Shown here: positions 26,892 to 35,630 of the stretch, piece by piece
Layout of the letters: every line of letters begins with the position of its first letter
Numbering within the stretch: position 1 is the first letter of the stretch
Origin: Paracoccus spongiarum
Lineage (GTDB): Bacteria; Pseudomonadota; Alphaproteobacteria; Rhodobacterales; Rhodobacteraceae
Direction: 5' to 3'
NCBI RefSeq assembly: GCF_030732095.1
Contig: NZ_JAVAMQ010000007.1
Span: 62,001 to 126,000, forward strand
Length of the DNA: 64,000 nucleotides
The notes under the pieces: model-generated
Databases searched by the model: none
What the model was told of the DNA's origin: nothing
What the model saw: only the letters and a program-made list of their open reading frames with translations
Position numbers and translations under genes: made by a program

Positions 26892-28112
26892 TCAGTCATA
26901 GCTGCGGCGGTCCTCGATCACCTTGCCATCATTGGGCAGGCTGCCGGGCGCGACGATCTGCACGTCGCCCTTCAGCTTGAGGGTGTCGGCCACCGAGCGT
27001 GCGTAGAGATCGGCCGATTCGGCGGGCGATTCGACCTGAACGGTCATCACGTCCATCTCGCCGTCGCGGTCGGCGATGACCCGGGCGCGGGCGATTTCGG
27101 GGTGCCGGGCGACCAGCGCCGCGACCTGTTCGGGGCGCACGAACATGCCCTTGATCTTGGTGGTCTGGTCGGCGCGGCCCATCCATCCCTTGATGCGCAT
27201 GTTGGTGCGGCCACAAGGGCTGGTGCCGGGCAGCACCGCCGACAGATCGCCGGTGGCAAAGCGCACCAGCGGGTAGTCGGGGTTCAGCGTCGTGACCAGA
27301 ACCTCGCCGACCTCGCCCTCGGGGACGGGATCGCCGGTGCCGGGGCGCACGATCTCGACGATCACGCCCTCATCCACGATCATTCCTTCCAGCGCGTCGG
27401 TCTCGTAGGCGATGTTGCCCAGATCGGCAGTCGCATAGCATTGCCGCGTGACGATGCCGCGATCCGCATAGGCCTGCCGCAGCGAGGGAAACAGCGCGCC
27501 CCCGCCCACCACCGCCCGCCGGATCGCCAGCGCCTCGCCCATGTCGTCGGCGCGGTCCAGGATCACCTTGAGGAAATCCGGGGTGCCGGCATAGCAGGTG
27601 GTGCCGATGTCGACGGCGGCGCGGACCTGCAATTCGGTCTGGCCGGTTCCGGCAGGCAGCACCGCCGCATCGACCGCGCGGGCGCCCGATTCGAACATCA
27701 TGCCCGCGGGCGTCAGGTGATAGCCGAAGCAGTTCTGCACGATGTCGCCGCGCCCCACGCCCGAGGCATGCATGAACCGCCCCAGCCGCCACCAGTCGCC
27801 CTCGCGCCGGCCCGGCTCGTAGATCGGGCCGGGACTTTGGAACACATGGTCGAACTCTGCGGTCAGGCGGGTCGCGAAGCCGCCGAAGGGGGGGGATTTC
27901 CTCTGCGCCTCGGACAGTTCGGCCTTGCGGATCACCGGCAGTCGCGCCAGCGCGGCGCGGTCGGTCACCGCGGCGGGGTCGATGTCGCGCAGCAGCCGCG
28001 CCATCGCGGGCGCGGTCCGGGCGCGCGCCAGGGCGGCCGGCAGGTCGCGGGCCAGCGCCTCGTGACGGGAATCCTCGTCGCGGGTTTCCAGATCGTCGTA
28101 ATGGGACGGCAT
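26892..28112 (-). CDS. Phenylacetate-CoA ligase family protein (PaaK-like)
   Basis: A 406-residue adenylating enzyme of the PaaK group. Family blocks include LPVIRKAELSEAQ, FQSPGPIYEPG, YAGTPDFLKVIL, CYATADLGNIAYE, LVTTLNPDYPLVRFATGDLS and GRADQTTKIKGMFVRPEQV. It should form an aryl- or acyl-CoA thioester from an acid, CoA and ATP. It is the last gene of a seven-gene minus-strand unit with a branched-chain-type ABC transporter and a second CoA ligase, so the transported acid is probably its substrate. PaaK proper clusters with paa genes, which are absent, so phenylacetate itself is not implied. Confidence 0.82.
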   Translation of the reverse strand: MPSHYDDLETRDEDSRHEALARDLPAALARARTAPAMARLLRDIDPAAVTDRAALARLPVIRKAELSEAQRKSPPFGGFATRLTAEFDHVFQSPGPIYEPGRREGDWWRLGRFMHASGVGRGDIVQNCFGYHLTPAGMMFESGARAVDAAVLPAGTGQTELQVRAAVDIGTTCYAGTPDFLKVILDRADDMGEALAIRRAVVGGGALFPSLRQAYADRGIVTRQCYATADLGNIAYETDALEGMIVDEGVIVEIVRPGTGDPVPEGEVGEVLVTTLNPDYPLVRFATGDLSAVLPGTSPCGRTNMRIKGWMGRADQTTKIKGMFVRPEQVAALVARHPEIARARVIADRDGEMDVMTVQVESPAESADLYARSVADTLKLKGDVQIVAPGSLPNDGKVIEDRRSYD

Positions 28113-28122
28113 CGCACTCTCC

Positions 28123-28944
28123 TCAGGCCAGCCAGCGTTTGCGGCGGCGATAGCTGCGCACGTCGCGGAAGGATTTCCGGCCCTCGTCCGACATGCCCAG
28201 ATAGAACTCCTTCACGTCCGGATTCTCGCGCAGCTGCGCGGCGGGCCCGTCCATCACCACCCGGCCATTCTCGAGGATGTAGCCGTAATGGGCATAGCGC
28301 AGGGCGACATTGGTGTTCTGCTCGGCCAGCAGGAAGGTGACGCCTTCGCCCTCGTTCACCGCCTTGACGATCTCGAAGATCTGCTCGACAAGCTGCGGCG
28401 CGAGGCCCATCGAGGGCTCGTCGAGCAGGATCGTCTCGGGGCGCGACATCAGCGCGCGGCCCATTGCCACCATCTGCTGCTCGCCGCCCGAGGTATAGCC
28501 GGCCTGCGACTTGCGGCGCTCCTTGAGGCGCGGGAAATACTCATAGACCATCTCGAGGTCGCGGCGGATTGCGGCGGCGCCGTCGCGGCGCGTGTAGGCG
28601 CCGGTCAGCAGGTTTTCCTCGACCGTCAGATGTTCGAAGCAGTGGCGTCCCTCCATCACCTGGATCACGCCCTTGCGGACCAGTGCGGCGGGGTTCAGAT
28701 CGACGATCGCCTCGCCGCGATAGACGATGCTGCCCTTGGTCACCTCGCCGCGCTCGCTGGCCAGAAGGTTCGAGATGGCCTTCAGCGTCGTGGTCTTTCC
28801 GGCGCCGTTGCCGCCCAGCAGCGCGGTGATGCCGCCCTTGGGGACCGACAGGCTGACGCCCTTCAGCACCAGGATGACGTGATTGTAGATCACCTCGATA
28901 TTGTTGACTTCCAAAAGGCTGTCGCGGGGTGCGGTGTCCAGCAT
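28123..28944 (-). CDS. Branched-chain-type ABC transporter ATP-binding protein (LivF-like)
   Basis: A 273-residue ATPase starting MLDTAPRDSLLEVNNIEV. Walker A GGNGAGKTTT (near residue 45), the signature region YTSGGEQQMVAMGRALM, and Walker B ETILLDEPSMGL identify LivF-type HAAT ATPases; GYTSGGEQQ is slightly off the LSGGQQQ norm but common in this subgroup. The C-terminus RSYRRRKRWLA is a basic tail. It follows the binding-protein gene and precedes the PaaK-like ligase gene. Confidence 0.9.
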   Translation of the reverse strand: MLDTAPRDSLLEVNNIEVIYNHVILVLKGVSLSVPKGGITALLGGNGAGKTTTLKAISNLLASERGEVTKGSIVYRGEAIVDLNPAALVRKGVIQVMEGRHCFEHLTVEENLLTGAYTRRDGAAAIRRDLEMVYEYFPRLKERRKSQAGYTSGGEQQMVAMGRALMSRPETILLDEPSMGLAPQLVEQIFEIVKAVNEGEGVTFLLAEQNTNVALRYAHYGYILENGRVVMDGPAAQLRENPDVKEFYLGMSDEGRKSFRDVRSYRRRKRWLA

Positions 28945-29000
28945 GGCGGCTCTCCGGCTTGGGAAGTCCCGGCGGCGGCGGGCGCCGCCGGGAAACGGGC

Positions 29001-30284
29001 TCAGCAGTCGCGCGGGGTGATCCCGGCTTCCTGGGCATAGGCGGCGCTGTCCTCGGCGATCAGCGGGGCGATGATCTCCTGGTCGGGTTCGGTGAACTCG
29101 GTGATCAGGCTCCACTGCTTTGCGGTGGCGTCCCATTGCTGCAGGCGGGCCATGCCGCTGCCGCCGTGGTTGTCGCAGCTCAGCTTGATCTCGGGGCCGA
29201 AATCGGGAAGGCCGATCTCTTCCAGCCGCGCCGGCGTGATCTCGAGGTTCTCGAAGCCCTCGCGCAGCTGCTCGGCGCTGATCTGGGCCGTGCCGGCCAG
29301 CTCCTGCGCGGTGCGGATCGCCTCGGCGATCACCACCGCCGCATACATGCCCCGCGAATACAGCGCCGAGCCGACATGGCTGCCGCCCTGGCTGGCCTTG
29401 CCGGGGTCGATCACATGGGTCTTGATGTCGTCATAGATCGGATAATCCATGCCGACGCCATTGAAGGTCAGTGCCTTGTAGCCATTCGCGGCGGCGCCCA
29501 CCGGCAGCACGTCCACCTCGGAGCCCGACCACCAGATGCCGATGAAGTTCTCCATCGGAAAGCGGATGTTCGCGGCTTCCTGGATCGCGGCCTGGTTCAT
29601 CACGCCCCAGCCATACATGATGACATAGTCGGGCTTGTCGCGGCGGATCTGCAGCCACTGGCTTTTCTGTTCCTGCCCCGGCGCGTCGACCGGGATCTCG
29701 GAGAGGGTGAAGCCGTGCTTCTCGGCCAGGCCCTGCAGGGTGCGGATCGGCTCCTTGCCATAGGCGCTGTTGTGATAGACCAGCGCGATCTTCTTGCCCG
29801 ACAGATCGCCGCCATTCTCGTCCAGCAGGTACTTGATCGCGACCGAGGCGCCGTCCCAGTAGTTCGCGGGCGCGTTGAACACCCATTCGAACACCTTGCC
29901 GTTCTTGCCCGAGGTGCGGCCATAGCCGGGCGTGTACAGCACCTTCTTGTCCACGCCCACCTTCGGGATCAGCTGATAGGTGATGCCGGTGGACAGCGGG
30001 TTGTAGACCAGAGCGCCAGTGTCCTTGGTCGCCTCGTAGCACTCGACGCCCTTCTCGGTGTTGTAGGCGGTCTCGCATTCGGGCACCTGGATCTTCTCGC
30101 CGCCGATGCCGCCGTCGCGTTCGTTCAGCAGGGTGAAGTAGTCGTTGAAGCCGTCGGCATAATGCGTGCCGTTGGCGCCGTAGGGCCCGGTGCGATAGCT
30201 GAGGTTGGGCACCACCAGATCGGCCATGGCGGGCGCCGCCGCCATCATCCCGGCCGCGACAAGTGCGGTGAAGGTCGTTTTCAT
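29001..30284 (-). CDS. Branched-chain-type ABC transporter substrate-binding protein
   Basis: A 427-residue periplasmic binding protein. The start gives a signal peptide MKTTFTALVAAGMMAAAPAMA. The GPYGANGTHYADGFNDYFTLLNERDGGIGG beginning and the KKIALVYHNSAYGKEP hinge are typical of the Peripla_BP_6 (LivJ/HAAT) group, in the branch that accompanies CoA ligases and often binds aromatic acids or fatty acids rather than leucine. Three cysteines occur in the mature part, including one at the C-terminus. It is transcribed after the permeases livH and livM. Confidence 0.88.
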   Translation of the reverse strand: MKTTFTALVAAGMMAAAPAMADLVVPNLSYRTGPYGANGTHYADGFNDYFTLLNERDGGIGGEKIQVPECETAYNTEKGVECYEATKDTGALVYNPLSTGITYQLIPKVGVDKKVLYTPGYGRTSGKNGKVFEWVFNAPANYWDGASVAIKYLLDENGGDLSGKKIALVYHNSAYGKEPIRTLQGLAEKHGFTLSEIPVDAPGQEQKSQWLQIRRDKPDYVIMYGWGVMNQAAIQEAANIRFPMENFIGIWWSGSEVDVLPVGAAANGYKALTFNGVGMDYPIYDDIKTHVIDPGKASQGGSHVGSALYSRGMYAAVVIAEAIRTAQELAGTAQISAEQLREGFENLEITPARLEEIGLPDFGPEIKLSCDNHGGSGMARLQQWDATAKQWSLITEFTEPDQEIIAPLIAEDSAAYAQEAGITPRDC

Positions 30285-30334
30285 TCGGGTCTCCTCCCCA
30301 AGGTTGAAATCTGCCGGTTGCCCGGTCTTTTCGG

Positions 30335-31411
30335 TCAGTGCGGGAACGGCCACAGCCGCAGCTTTTCCTTGGTCAGCGCCCACAGCCGGGCAAGCCCGTG
30401 CGGTTCGACGATCAGGAAGAACACGATCAGCGCGCCGACGATCATCAGCTCGATATGGGCCGCCAGATTGGTCGGCCAGCCGAAGCTGCCGACCAGTACG
30501 TTCTTCAGCAGCACCGGCAGCAGCACCATGAAGGCCGCGCCCGCGAAGCTGCCGAAGATGCTGCCCAGCCCGCCGATGATGATCATGAACAGAACCAGGA
30601 AGCTCTTGTTGATGCCGAAGGCCTCGCCGACCTCGGCCGCGCCCAGATAGACCGCGAACAGAAGCGCCCCGGCGATGCCGACGAAGAAGCTGCTGACCGC
30701 GAAGGCCGACAGCTTGGCGGTCAGCGGGTTCACCCCGATGATCTCGGCGGCGATGTCCATGTCGCGGATCGCCATCCACTTCCGCCCCAGGGTGCCGCGC
30801 GTCAGGTTGCGGGCCACCCAGGCCAGGACGAAGGCGAAGACAAGGCAGATCAGGTATTTGGCCGGCGCGCTGGTGGCGGGGCCGGTGACCGCATGGCCCA
30901 GCAGGGTGCGCTCGGGCGCATTGATCTGGCCCGAGGCGGAATAGTTGTAGAACCACGGCACCTTGTTGAACAGCCACACCAGGAAGAACTGCGCGGCCAG
31001 CGTGGCGACTGCCAGGTAGAACCCCTTGATGCGCAGGCTGGGCAGGCCGAACAGCACGCCCACGAGGGCGGTGATGCCGCCGGCCAGCAGGATGTGGATG
31101 ACGATGCTGATCTCGGGAAAGGCGGTCATCAGCTTGTAGACCGAATAGGCGCCCACCGCCATGAAGCCGCCGGTCCCCAGGCTGACCTGCCCGGCATAGC
31201 CGGTCAGGATGTTCAGCCCCAGCGCCGCGATCGCGTAGATCAGCAGCGGCACGAACACCGCGCTCGCCCAGTAGTCGTTGATCAGGAAGGGAATGATCCC
31301 GAAGGCCACGGCCAGCACCGCGTAATAGCCCCAGCGATCCAGCCGGATCGGAAAGGTCTGGCCATCGTCCCGATAGCTCGTCTTGAAGTCGCCCGCCTCA
31401 CGATAGATCAT
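30335..31411 (-). CDS. Branched-chain-type ABC transporter permease (LivM-like)
   Basis: A 358-residue permease with about ten hydrophobic segments. The LNILTGYAGQVSLGTGGFMAVGAY block and the LSAFAVSSFFVGIAGALL and IIGGLGSIFGSFAGAAFM blocks mark the LivM family. The start at 31411 follows a noncoding patch containing a family-specific intergenic repeat. It forms the pore with the LivH-like subunit. Confidence 0.92.
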   Translation of the reverse strand: MIYREAGDFKTSYRDDGQTFPIRLDRWGYYAVLAVAFGIIPFLINDYWASAVFVPLLIYAIAALGLNILTGYAGQVSLGTGGFMAVGAYSVYKLMTAFPEISIVIHILLAGGITALVGVLFGLPSLRIKGFYLAVATLAAQFFLVWLFNKVPWFYNYSASGQINAPERTLLGHAVTGPATSAPAKYLICLVFAFVLAWVARNLTRGTLGRKWMAIRDMDIAAEIIGVNPLTAKLSAFAVSSFFVGIAGALLFAVYLGAAEVGEAFGINKSFLVLFMIIIGGLGSIFGSFAGAAFMVLLPVLLKNVLVGSFGWPTNLAAHIELMIVGALIVFFLIVEPHGLARLWALTKEKLRLWPFPH

Positions 31412-31429
31412 CGTCGCGCTCCTGTTCGC

Positions 31430-31545
31430 TGTCTCGCCGCGGGGGCTTCGCGCCCCCGCACCCCCGCGGGATATTTCCGCACAGAAGACGGGCCATCGCC
31501 GCGGCTCTCTCCTGTGGGCAAATATCCCCGCCGGAGGCATTGAAA
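31430..31545. repeat. Rhodobacteraceae-type intergenic repeat (aaatatcc motif)
   Basis: The gap between the two permease genes holds a GC-rich hairpin CGCGGGGGCTTCGCGCCCCCG and two copies of the GGATATTT/AAATATCC core (near 31467 and 31523) that is common as a dispersed intergenic element in this family. A similar element occurs near 38237. Role unknown, possibly transcript processing. Confidence 0.55.
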
Positions 31546-31555
31546 TCCTTCATCG

Positions 31556-32542
31556 TCAGACCCGCTCGATGATGCGTTCGCCGAACAGCCCCTGGGGGCG
31601 GAACACGAGGAACACCAGCGCCAGCACATAGGCGAACCAGTTCTCGGTCGCGCCGCCGACCATCGGGCCGATGAAGAACTCGAACAGCTTCTCGCCCACG
31701 CCGATGATCAGCCCGCCGACGATGGCGCCGGGGATCGAGGTGAAGCCGCCCAGCATCAGCACCGGCAGCGCCTTCAGCGCGATCAGCGACAGGCTGAACT
31801 GGACGCCGGACTTGGTGCCCCACATGATGCCCGCGACCAGCGCCACGAAGCCCGCGATCGACCAGACCATCACCCAGATGAAGCGCAGCGAGATGCCCAC
31901 CGACAGCGCCGCCTGGTGATCGTCGGCCACGGCGCGCATCGCCCGCCCCTGCTTGGTGTACTGGGCGAAGGCGACCAGCGCCGCGACCAGGATCGCCGCG
32001 ATCAGCGTGGCCCAGATGTCCAGCCGGTCGATGAAGAAGCCATAGCCGAACCACTCGGCCGTCGCCCCCTCGATCGCGTCCGAGATGCCTTGCGGCAGCC
32101 CGACATCCAGCGTCTTGATGTCGGCCCCCCACATCACGTCACCGAGGCCCTCGAGGAAATAGGCCAGCCCGATCGTCGCCATGAAGAGGATGATCGGTTC
32201 CTGCCCGACCAGGTGCTGCAGGACCAGCTTCTCGATGAGGAAGGCAAGCAGCACCATCACCCCAGCGGTCAGCGCGATCGCCAGCACCGCGGGCACGGTC
32301 CAGCCGAACTGATGCAGGCTGGTTCCGAAGGCGGCGTTGATCAGGTCCGCGAAGGGAATCTGCCCCTGCTGGATGCCGACCAGGGTCAGCGCGGCGAACA
32401 GCGCCAGCACCCCCTGGGCATAGTTGAACACGCCCGAGGCCTTGAAGATCAGCACGAAGCCCAAGGCCACGAGGGAATACATCACCCCGGTCATCAACCC
32501 GTTGGCCACGACCTCGGCGGCAAAGAAGAACTGGTCCATCAT
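31556..32542 (-). CDS. Branched-chain-type ABC transporter permease (LivH-like)
   Basis: A 328-residue permease with about eight hydrophobic segments. GLMTGVMYSLVALGFVLIFKASGVFNYAQG is the LivH N-terminal signature, and the late VLMLGGFTSIPGAIVGGLIIG is the conserved coupling region. It starts 21 bases after the LivG-like gene. It is the second pore subunit of the transporter. Confidence 0.92.
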   Translation of the reverse strand: MMDQFFFAAEVVANGLMTGVMYSLVALGFVLIFKASGVFNYAQGVLALFAALTLVGIQQGQIPFADLINAAFGTSLHQFGWTVPAVLAIALTAGVMVLLAFLIEKLVLQHLVGQEPIILFMATIGLAYFLEGLGDVMWGADIKTLDVGLPQGISDAIEGATAEWFGYGFFIDRLDIWATLIAAILVAALVAFAQYTKQGRAMRAVADDHQAALSVGISLRFIWVMVWSIAGFVALVAGIMWGTKSGVQFSLSLIALKALPVLMLGGFTSIPGAIVGGLIIGVGEKLFEFFIGPMVGGATENWFAYVLALVFLVFRPQGLFGERIIERV

Positions 32543-32563
32543 CGCATCCCCCGCTTGATCCGG

Positions 32564-33424
32564 TCAGTCATGGGCCACCCCCAGATAGGCGTCGATCACG
32601 TCCTGGTTGCTGCGCACCTCGTCGGGGGTGCCGTCGCCGATCTTGCGGCCGTAATCCATCACCACGACCCGGTCGCTGAGATCCATGACCACGCCCATGT
32701 CGTGTTCGATCAGCGCGATGGTCGTGCCGAATTCGTCGTTCACGTCGAGGATGAAGCGGCTCATGTCCTCCTTTTCCTCGACATTCATGCCCGCCATCGG
32801 CTCGTCAAGCAGCAGCAGCTGCGGCTCGGCGGCGAGGGCGCGGGCCAGTTCGACGCGCTTCTTCAGCCCGTAGGGCAGCCGTCCCACCGGCGTCTTGCGG
32901 ATGTTCTGGATCTCGAGGAAATCGATGATCTTCTCGACCGCCTCGCGGTTCAGGTTCTCCTCGCGCTCGGCCGGGCCCCACCACAGCGCCTGCGCCAGGA
33001 AGCCCGACTTCATCCGGTTCAGCCGGCCGGTCATGATGTTGTCCAGCACCGACATGCCGTCGAACAGCGCGATGTTCTGGAAGGTCCGGGCGATGCCCAG
33101 GCGGGCGACCTCGTAGGGCTTCATCGGCCCGCGGCGGTAGCCCTTGAACCAGACCTCGCCCTCCTGCGGATGATAGAAGCCCGAAATGACGTTCAGCATC
33201 GAGGACTTTCCGGCCCCGTTCGGCCCGATGATCGCGCGGATCTCGCCCTGGCGGATGTCGAAGCTGATGTCCTTGATCGCCACCACGCCGCCGAAGCGCA
33301 GGGTGATGTTCTTCATCTCCATCATCACGCCGCCGATCTGGCGGCCGTCGGCGGTCACATGGCCGTCCTGCGCCGGCAAGGGGGCCTGCGATTGCGATTG
33401 CGATTGCGTCTGCATCCGGGTCAT
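32564..33424 (-). CDS. Branched-chain-type ABC transporter ATP-binding protein (LivG-like)
   Basis: A 286-residue ATPase. Walker A GPNGAGKSS lies near residue 72, and LPYGLKKRVELARAL replaces the usual LSGGQ signature, as in many LivG proteins. Walker B LLLLDEPMAGMN follows. The first 25 residues are rich in glutamine and serine (repeated QSQ) and precede the usual domain. It overlaps the upstream long-chain-type CoA ligase stop by four bases. Confidence 0.9.
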   Translation of the reverse strand: MTRMQTQSQSQSQAPLPAQDGHVTADGRQIGGVMMEMKNITLRFGGVVAIKDISFDIRQGEIRAIIGPNGAGKSSMLNVISGFYHPQEGEVWFKGYRRGPMKPYEVARLGIARTFQNIALFDGMSVLDNIMTGRLNRMKSGFLAQALWWGPAEREENLNREAVEKIIDFLEIQNIRKTPVGRLPYGLKKRVELARALAAEPQLLLLDEPMAGMNVEEKEDMSRFILDVNDEFGTTIALIEHDMGVVMDLSDRVVVMDYGRKIGDGTPDEVRSNQDVIDAYLGVAHD

Positions 33425-35397
33425 TCCGCCGCCACCTTCCGGCCTTGCGCCTCGCCGAAGACCTGCGCGTCCTCGATCTTCAGCGTGGCGGTGATGCGGC
33501 CCTTGCGGCCATCCTCGTAGGTGACCGCGGTTTCCGTGTAGACGCTGGACGAGCCGTCATAGAGCGCGGCCACCAGGTCTGCGAATTTCTCGTTGATGAC
33601 GGCGCGGCGCACCTTGCGGGTGCGGGTCATCTCGCCGTCGTCGGGGTCCAGTTCCTTGTGCAGCACCAGGAAGCGGTGGACCTGGCAGCCCGACAGCATC
33701 GGATCCTCCGCGACCGAGCGGTTGACCGCCTCGACATGCTCGCGGATGGTCGCGTAGACCTGCGGATGGCCGGCCAGTTCCTGATAGCTGGCATAGGCGA
33801 TGTTGTTGCGCTCGGCCCAGTTGCCGACCGCGTTCAGGTCGATGTTGATCATCGCCGTGCAGAAGTCGCGGCCATTGCCGATGACCACTGCCTCGAGGAT
33901 GTTGGGATAGAATTTCAGCTTGTTCTCGACATATTTGGGCGCGAACATGCTGCCATCGGCCATCTTGCCGACATCCTTGGCGCGGTCGATGATCCGCAGA
34001 TGCCCGGTCGCGTCCTCGAAGAACCCCGCATCGCCGGTCGCCACCCAGCCCTCGGCATCCTTGGTCGAGGCGGTGCTTTCGGGGTTCTTGAAATAGGCCA
34101 CGAACGTGCCGGGGCTGCGATAGAACACCTCGCCGTTCTCGGCGATCTTCAGTTCGACGCCGGGGCTGGGCACGCCCACCGTGTCCGACCGCACCTCGCC
34201 GTCGGGCTGCTGGGTGATGAACACCGAGGCCTCGGTCTGGCCGTAAAGCTGCTTCAGGTTGATGCCGAGGCTGCGGTAGAAATCGAAGATCTCGGGGCCG
34301 ATCGCCTCGCCCGCGGTATAGCCGACCCGCACCCGGCTGAGGCCCAGCGTGTTCTTCAGCGGGCCATAGACGAACAGCCGGCCCAGCGCGTAGGAGAGCC
34401 GGTCGCCGAGCCCTGCGGGCCTGCCGTCCAGCAGCGCGGGCCCGACCCGGCGCGCGACCTCCATGAAGTGGCGGAACAGCCAGCGCTTGATGCGGCCGGC
34501 ATCCTCCATGCGGATCATCACGGTGGTCAGCTGGCCCTCGAAGACGCGGGGCGGGGCGAAGAAATAGGTCGGCCCGATCTCGCGCATGTCGGTCATCATC
34601 GTGTGCGCGCCCTCGGGGCAGTTGACGGTAAAGCCCGACCACAGCGCCTGCCCGACCGAGAAGATGAAATCGCCCACCCAGGCCATCGGCAGATAGGCCA
34701 CGATCTCCTCGGCCTGGGTCAGCCGGTCGAAGCCCGCGGTGTTCTTCGAGGTCTCGATGATGTTGCGGTTCGACAGCACCACGCCCTTGGGCTTGCCGGT
34801 GGTGCCGCTGGTATACAGCATCACGCAGGTGCTGTCGTAATCCAGCGCGGCGATGCGCCGGTCCAGTTCCGGGCCCAGCCGGGTCGCCGCGGCGCGACCC
34901 TCGGCCTGCACGTCGGCCAGCGCGTTCATGCGGGAGTGGTCGTATTTCCGCATCCCGCGGCGGTCGGTATACAGGATCTGCTCGATCCCCTTGACCGTCT
35001 CCTCGACCTCCAGGACCTTGTCGACCTGCTCCTGGTCGCCGCACAGCACGAAGCGGGCGCCGCAATGCTCGACCACATAGGCCATCTCTTCCGCCACGGC
35101 GTCCTGATACAGCGGCACGGGAACCGCCCCGCACATCTGCGCGGCGATCATGCCCCAGTAATGCGCCGGGCGGTTGCGGCCGATGATCGCCATGTGGTCG
35201 CCCGGCTTCAGCCCCAGCGCCATCAGGCCCAGCGCCAGCGCGCGGATCTCGTCGGCGGCCTCGGCCCAGCTCCAGCTTTGCCAGATGCCGAATTCCTTCT
35301 CGCGATAGGCGGGCCGGTTTCCGTAACGGGCCACGTTCCGCGCCAGCAGCGCGGGAACAGAATGCAATTCGCCTGTCGGCGCCTGCTGGTCCGGCAT
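33421..35397 (-). CDS. AMP-dependent acyl-CoA synthetase (long-chain type)
   Basis: A 658-residue ANL ligase of the FadD15/long-chain (COG1022) branch. Motifs in order: SGTTGKPKGVVLSNRN (phosphate loop), LPMAWVGDFIFSV, LKQLYGQTEAS (about residue 400), EGWVATGDAGFFEDATGHL, and IIDRAKDVGKMADGSMFAPKYVEN. It is the first gene of the ABC/ligase operon and overlaps the LivG-like start. Such ligase-ABC pairs in proteobacteria import and activate a carboxylic acid; the acid is not known. The start at 35397 gives MPDQQAPTGELHS; upstream frame has no family match. Confidence 0.88.
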   Translation of the reverse strand: MPDQQAPTGELHSVPALLARNVARYGNRPAYREKEFGIWQSWSWAEAADEIRALALGLMALGLKPGDHMAIIGRNRPAHYWGMIAAQMCGAVPVPLYQDAVAEEMAYVVEHCGARFVLCGDQEQVDKVLEVEETVKGIEQILYTDRRGMRKYDHSRMNALADVQAEGRAAATRLGPELDRRIAALDYDSTCVMLYTSGTTGKPKGVVLSNRNIIETSKNTAGFDRLTQAEEIVAYLPMAWVGDFIFSVGQALWSGFTVNCPEGAHTMMTDMREIGPTYFFAPPRVFEGQLTTVMIRMEDAGRIKRWLFRHFMEVARRVGPALLDGRPAGLGDRLSYALGRLFVYGPLKNTLGLSRVRVGYTAGEAIGPEIFDFYRSLGINLKQLYGQTEASVFITQQPDGEVRSDTVGVPSPGVELKIAENGEVFYRSPGTFVAYFKNPESTASTKDAEGWVATGDAGFFEDATGHLRIIDRAKDVGKMADGSMFAPKYVENKLKFYPNILEAVVIGNGRDFCTAMINIDLNAVGNWAERNNIAYASYQELAGHPQVYATIREHVEAVNRSVAEDPMLSGCQVHRFLVLHKELDPDDGEMTRTRKVRRAVINEKFADLVAALYDGSSSVYTETAVTYEDGRKGRITATLKIEDAQVFGEAQGRKVAAE

Positions 35398-35567
35398 GTG
35401 TCCTCCCCTGTCGCGGTCTCGCGCCGCGCCTCGTCCGGGCCTCCCCGCCCTGACTGTGGCCATCCTTGCGGGCAATCATTGCCGCAGTTTGTCCGAATTC
35501 CAACGAATTGTTACGGCGCTTTCCCGCCGCGCGGGGCGGTGCTAACGCTGGCATCGGAGGGCCGGGA
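35398..35567. other. Divergent promoter region between the ligase operon and the kinase
   Basis: About 170 bases that must hold both promoters. An A/T-richer patch is at about 35474-35516. I could not name an operator with confidence. Confidence 0.35.
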
Positions 35568-35630
35568 ATGAACGCAACGGACAGCACCGCGCGGGCCGCG
35601 GCACGGATCGTCACGGCGGCCCCCGCATGA
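35568..35630 (+). CDS. Possible 20-residue leader peptide before the kinase
   Basis: A short frame, MNATDSTARAAARIVTAAPA, starts 9 bases after a strong GGAGGG ribosome site and its TGA overlaps the kinase ATG (ATGA). The kinase start itself has no good ribosome site, so translation of this mini-ORF may load ribosomes onto the kinase. It resembles no known peptide. Confidence 0.4.
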   Translation: MNATDSTARAAARIVTAAPA

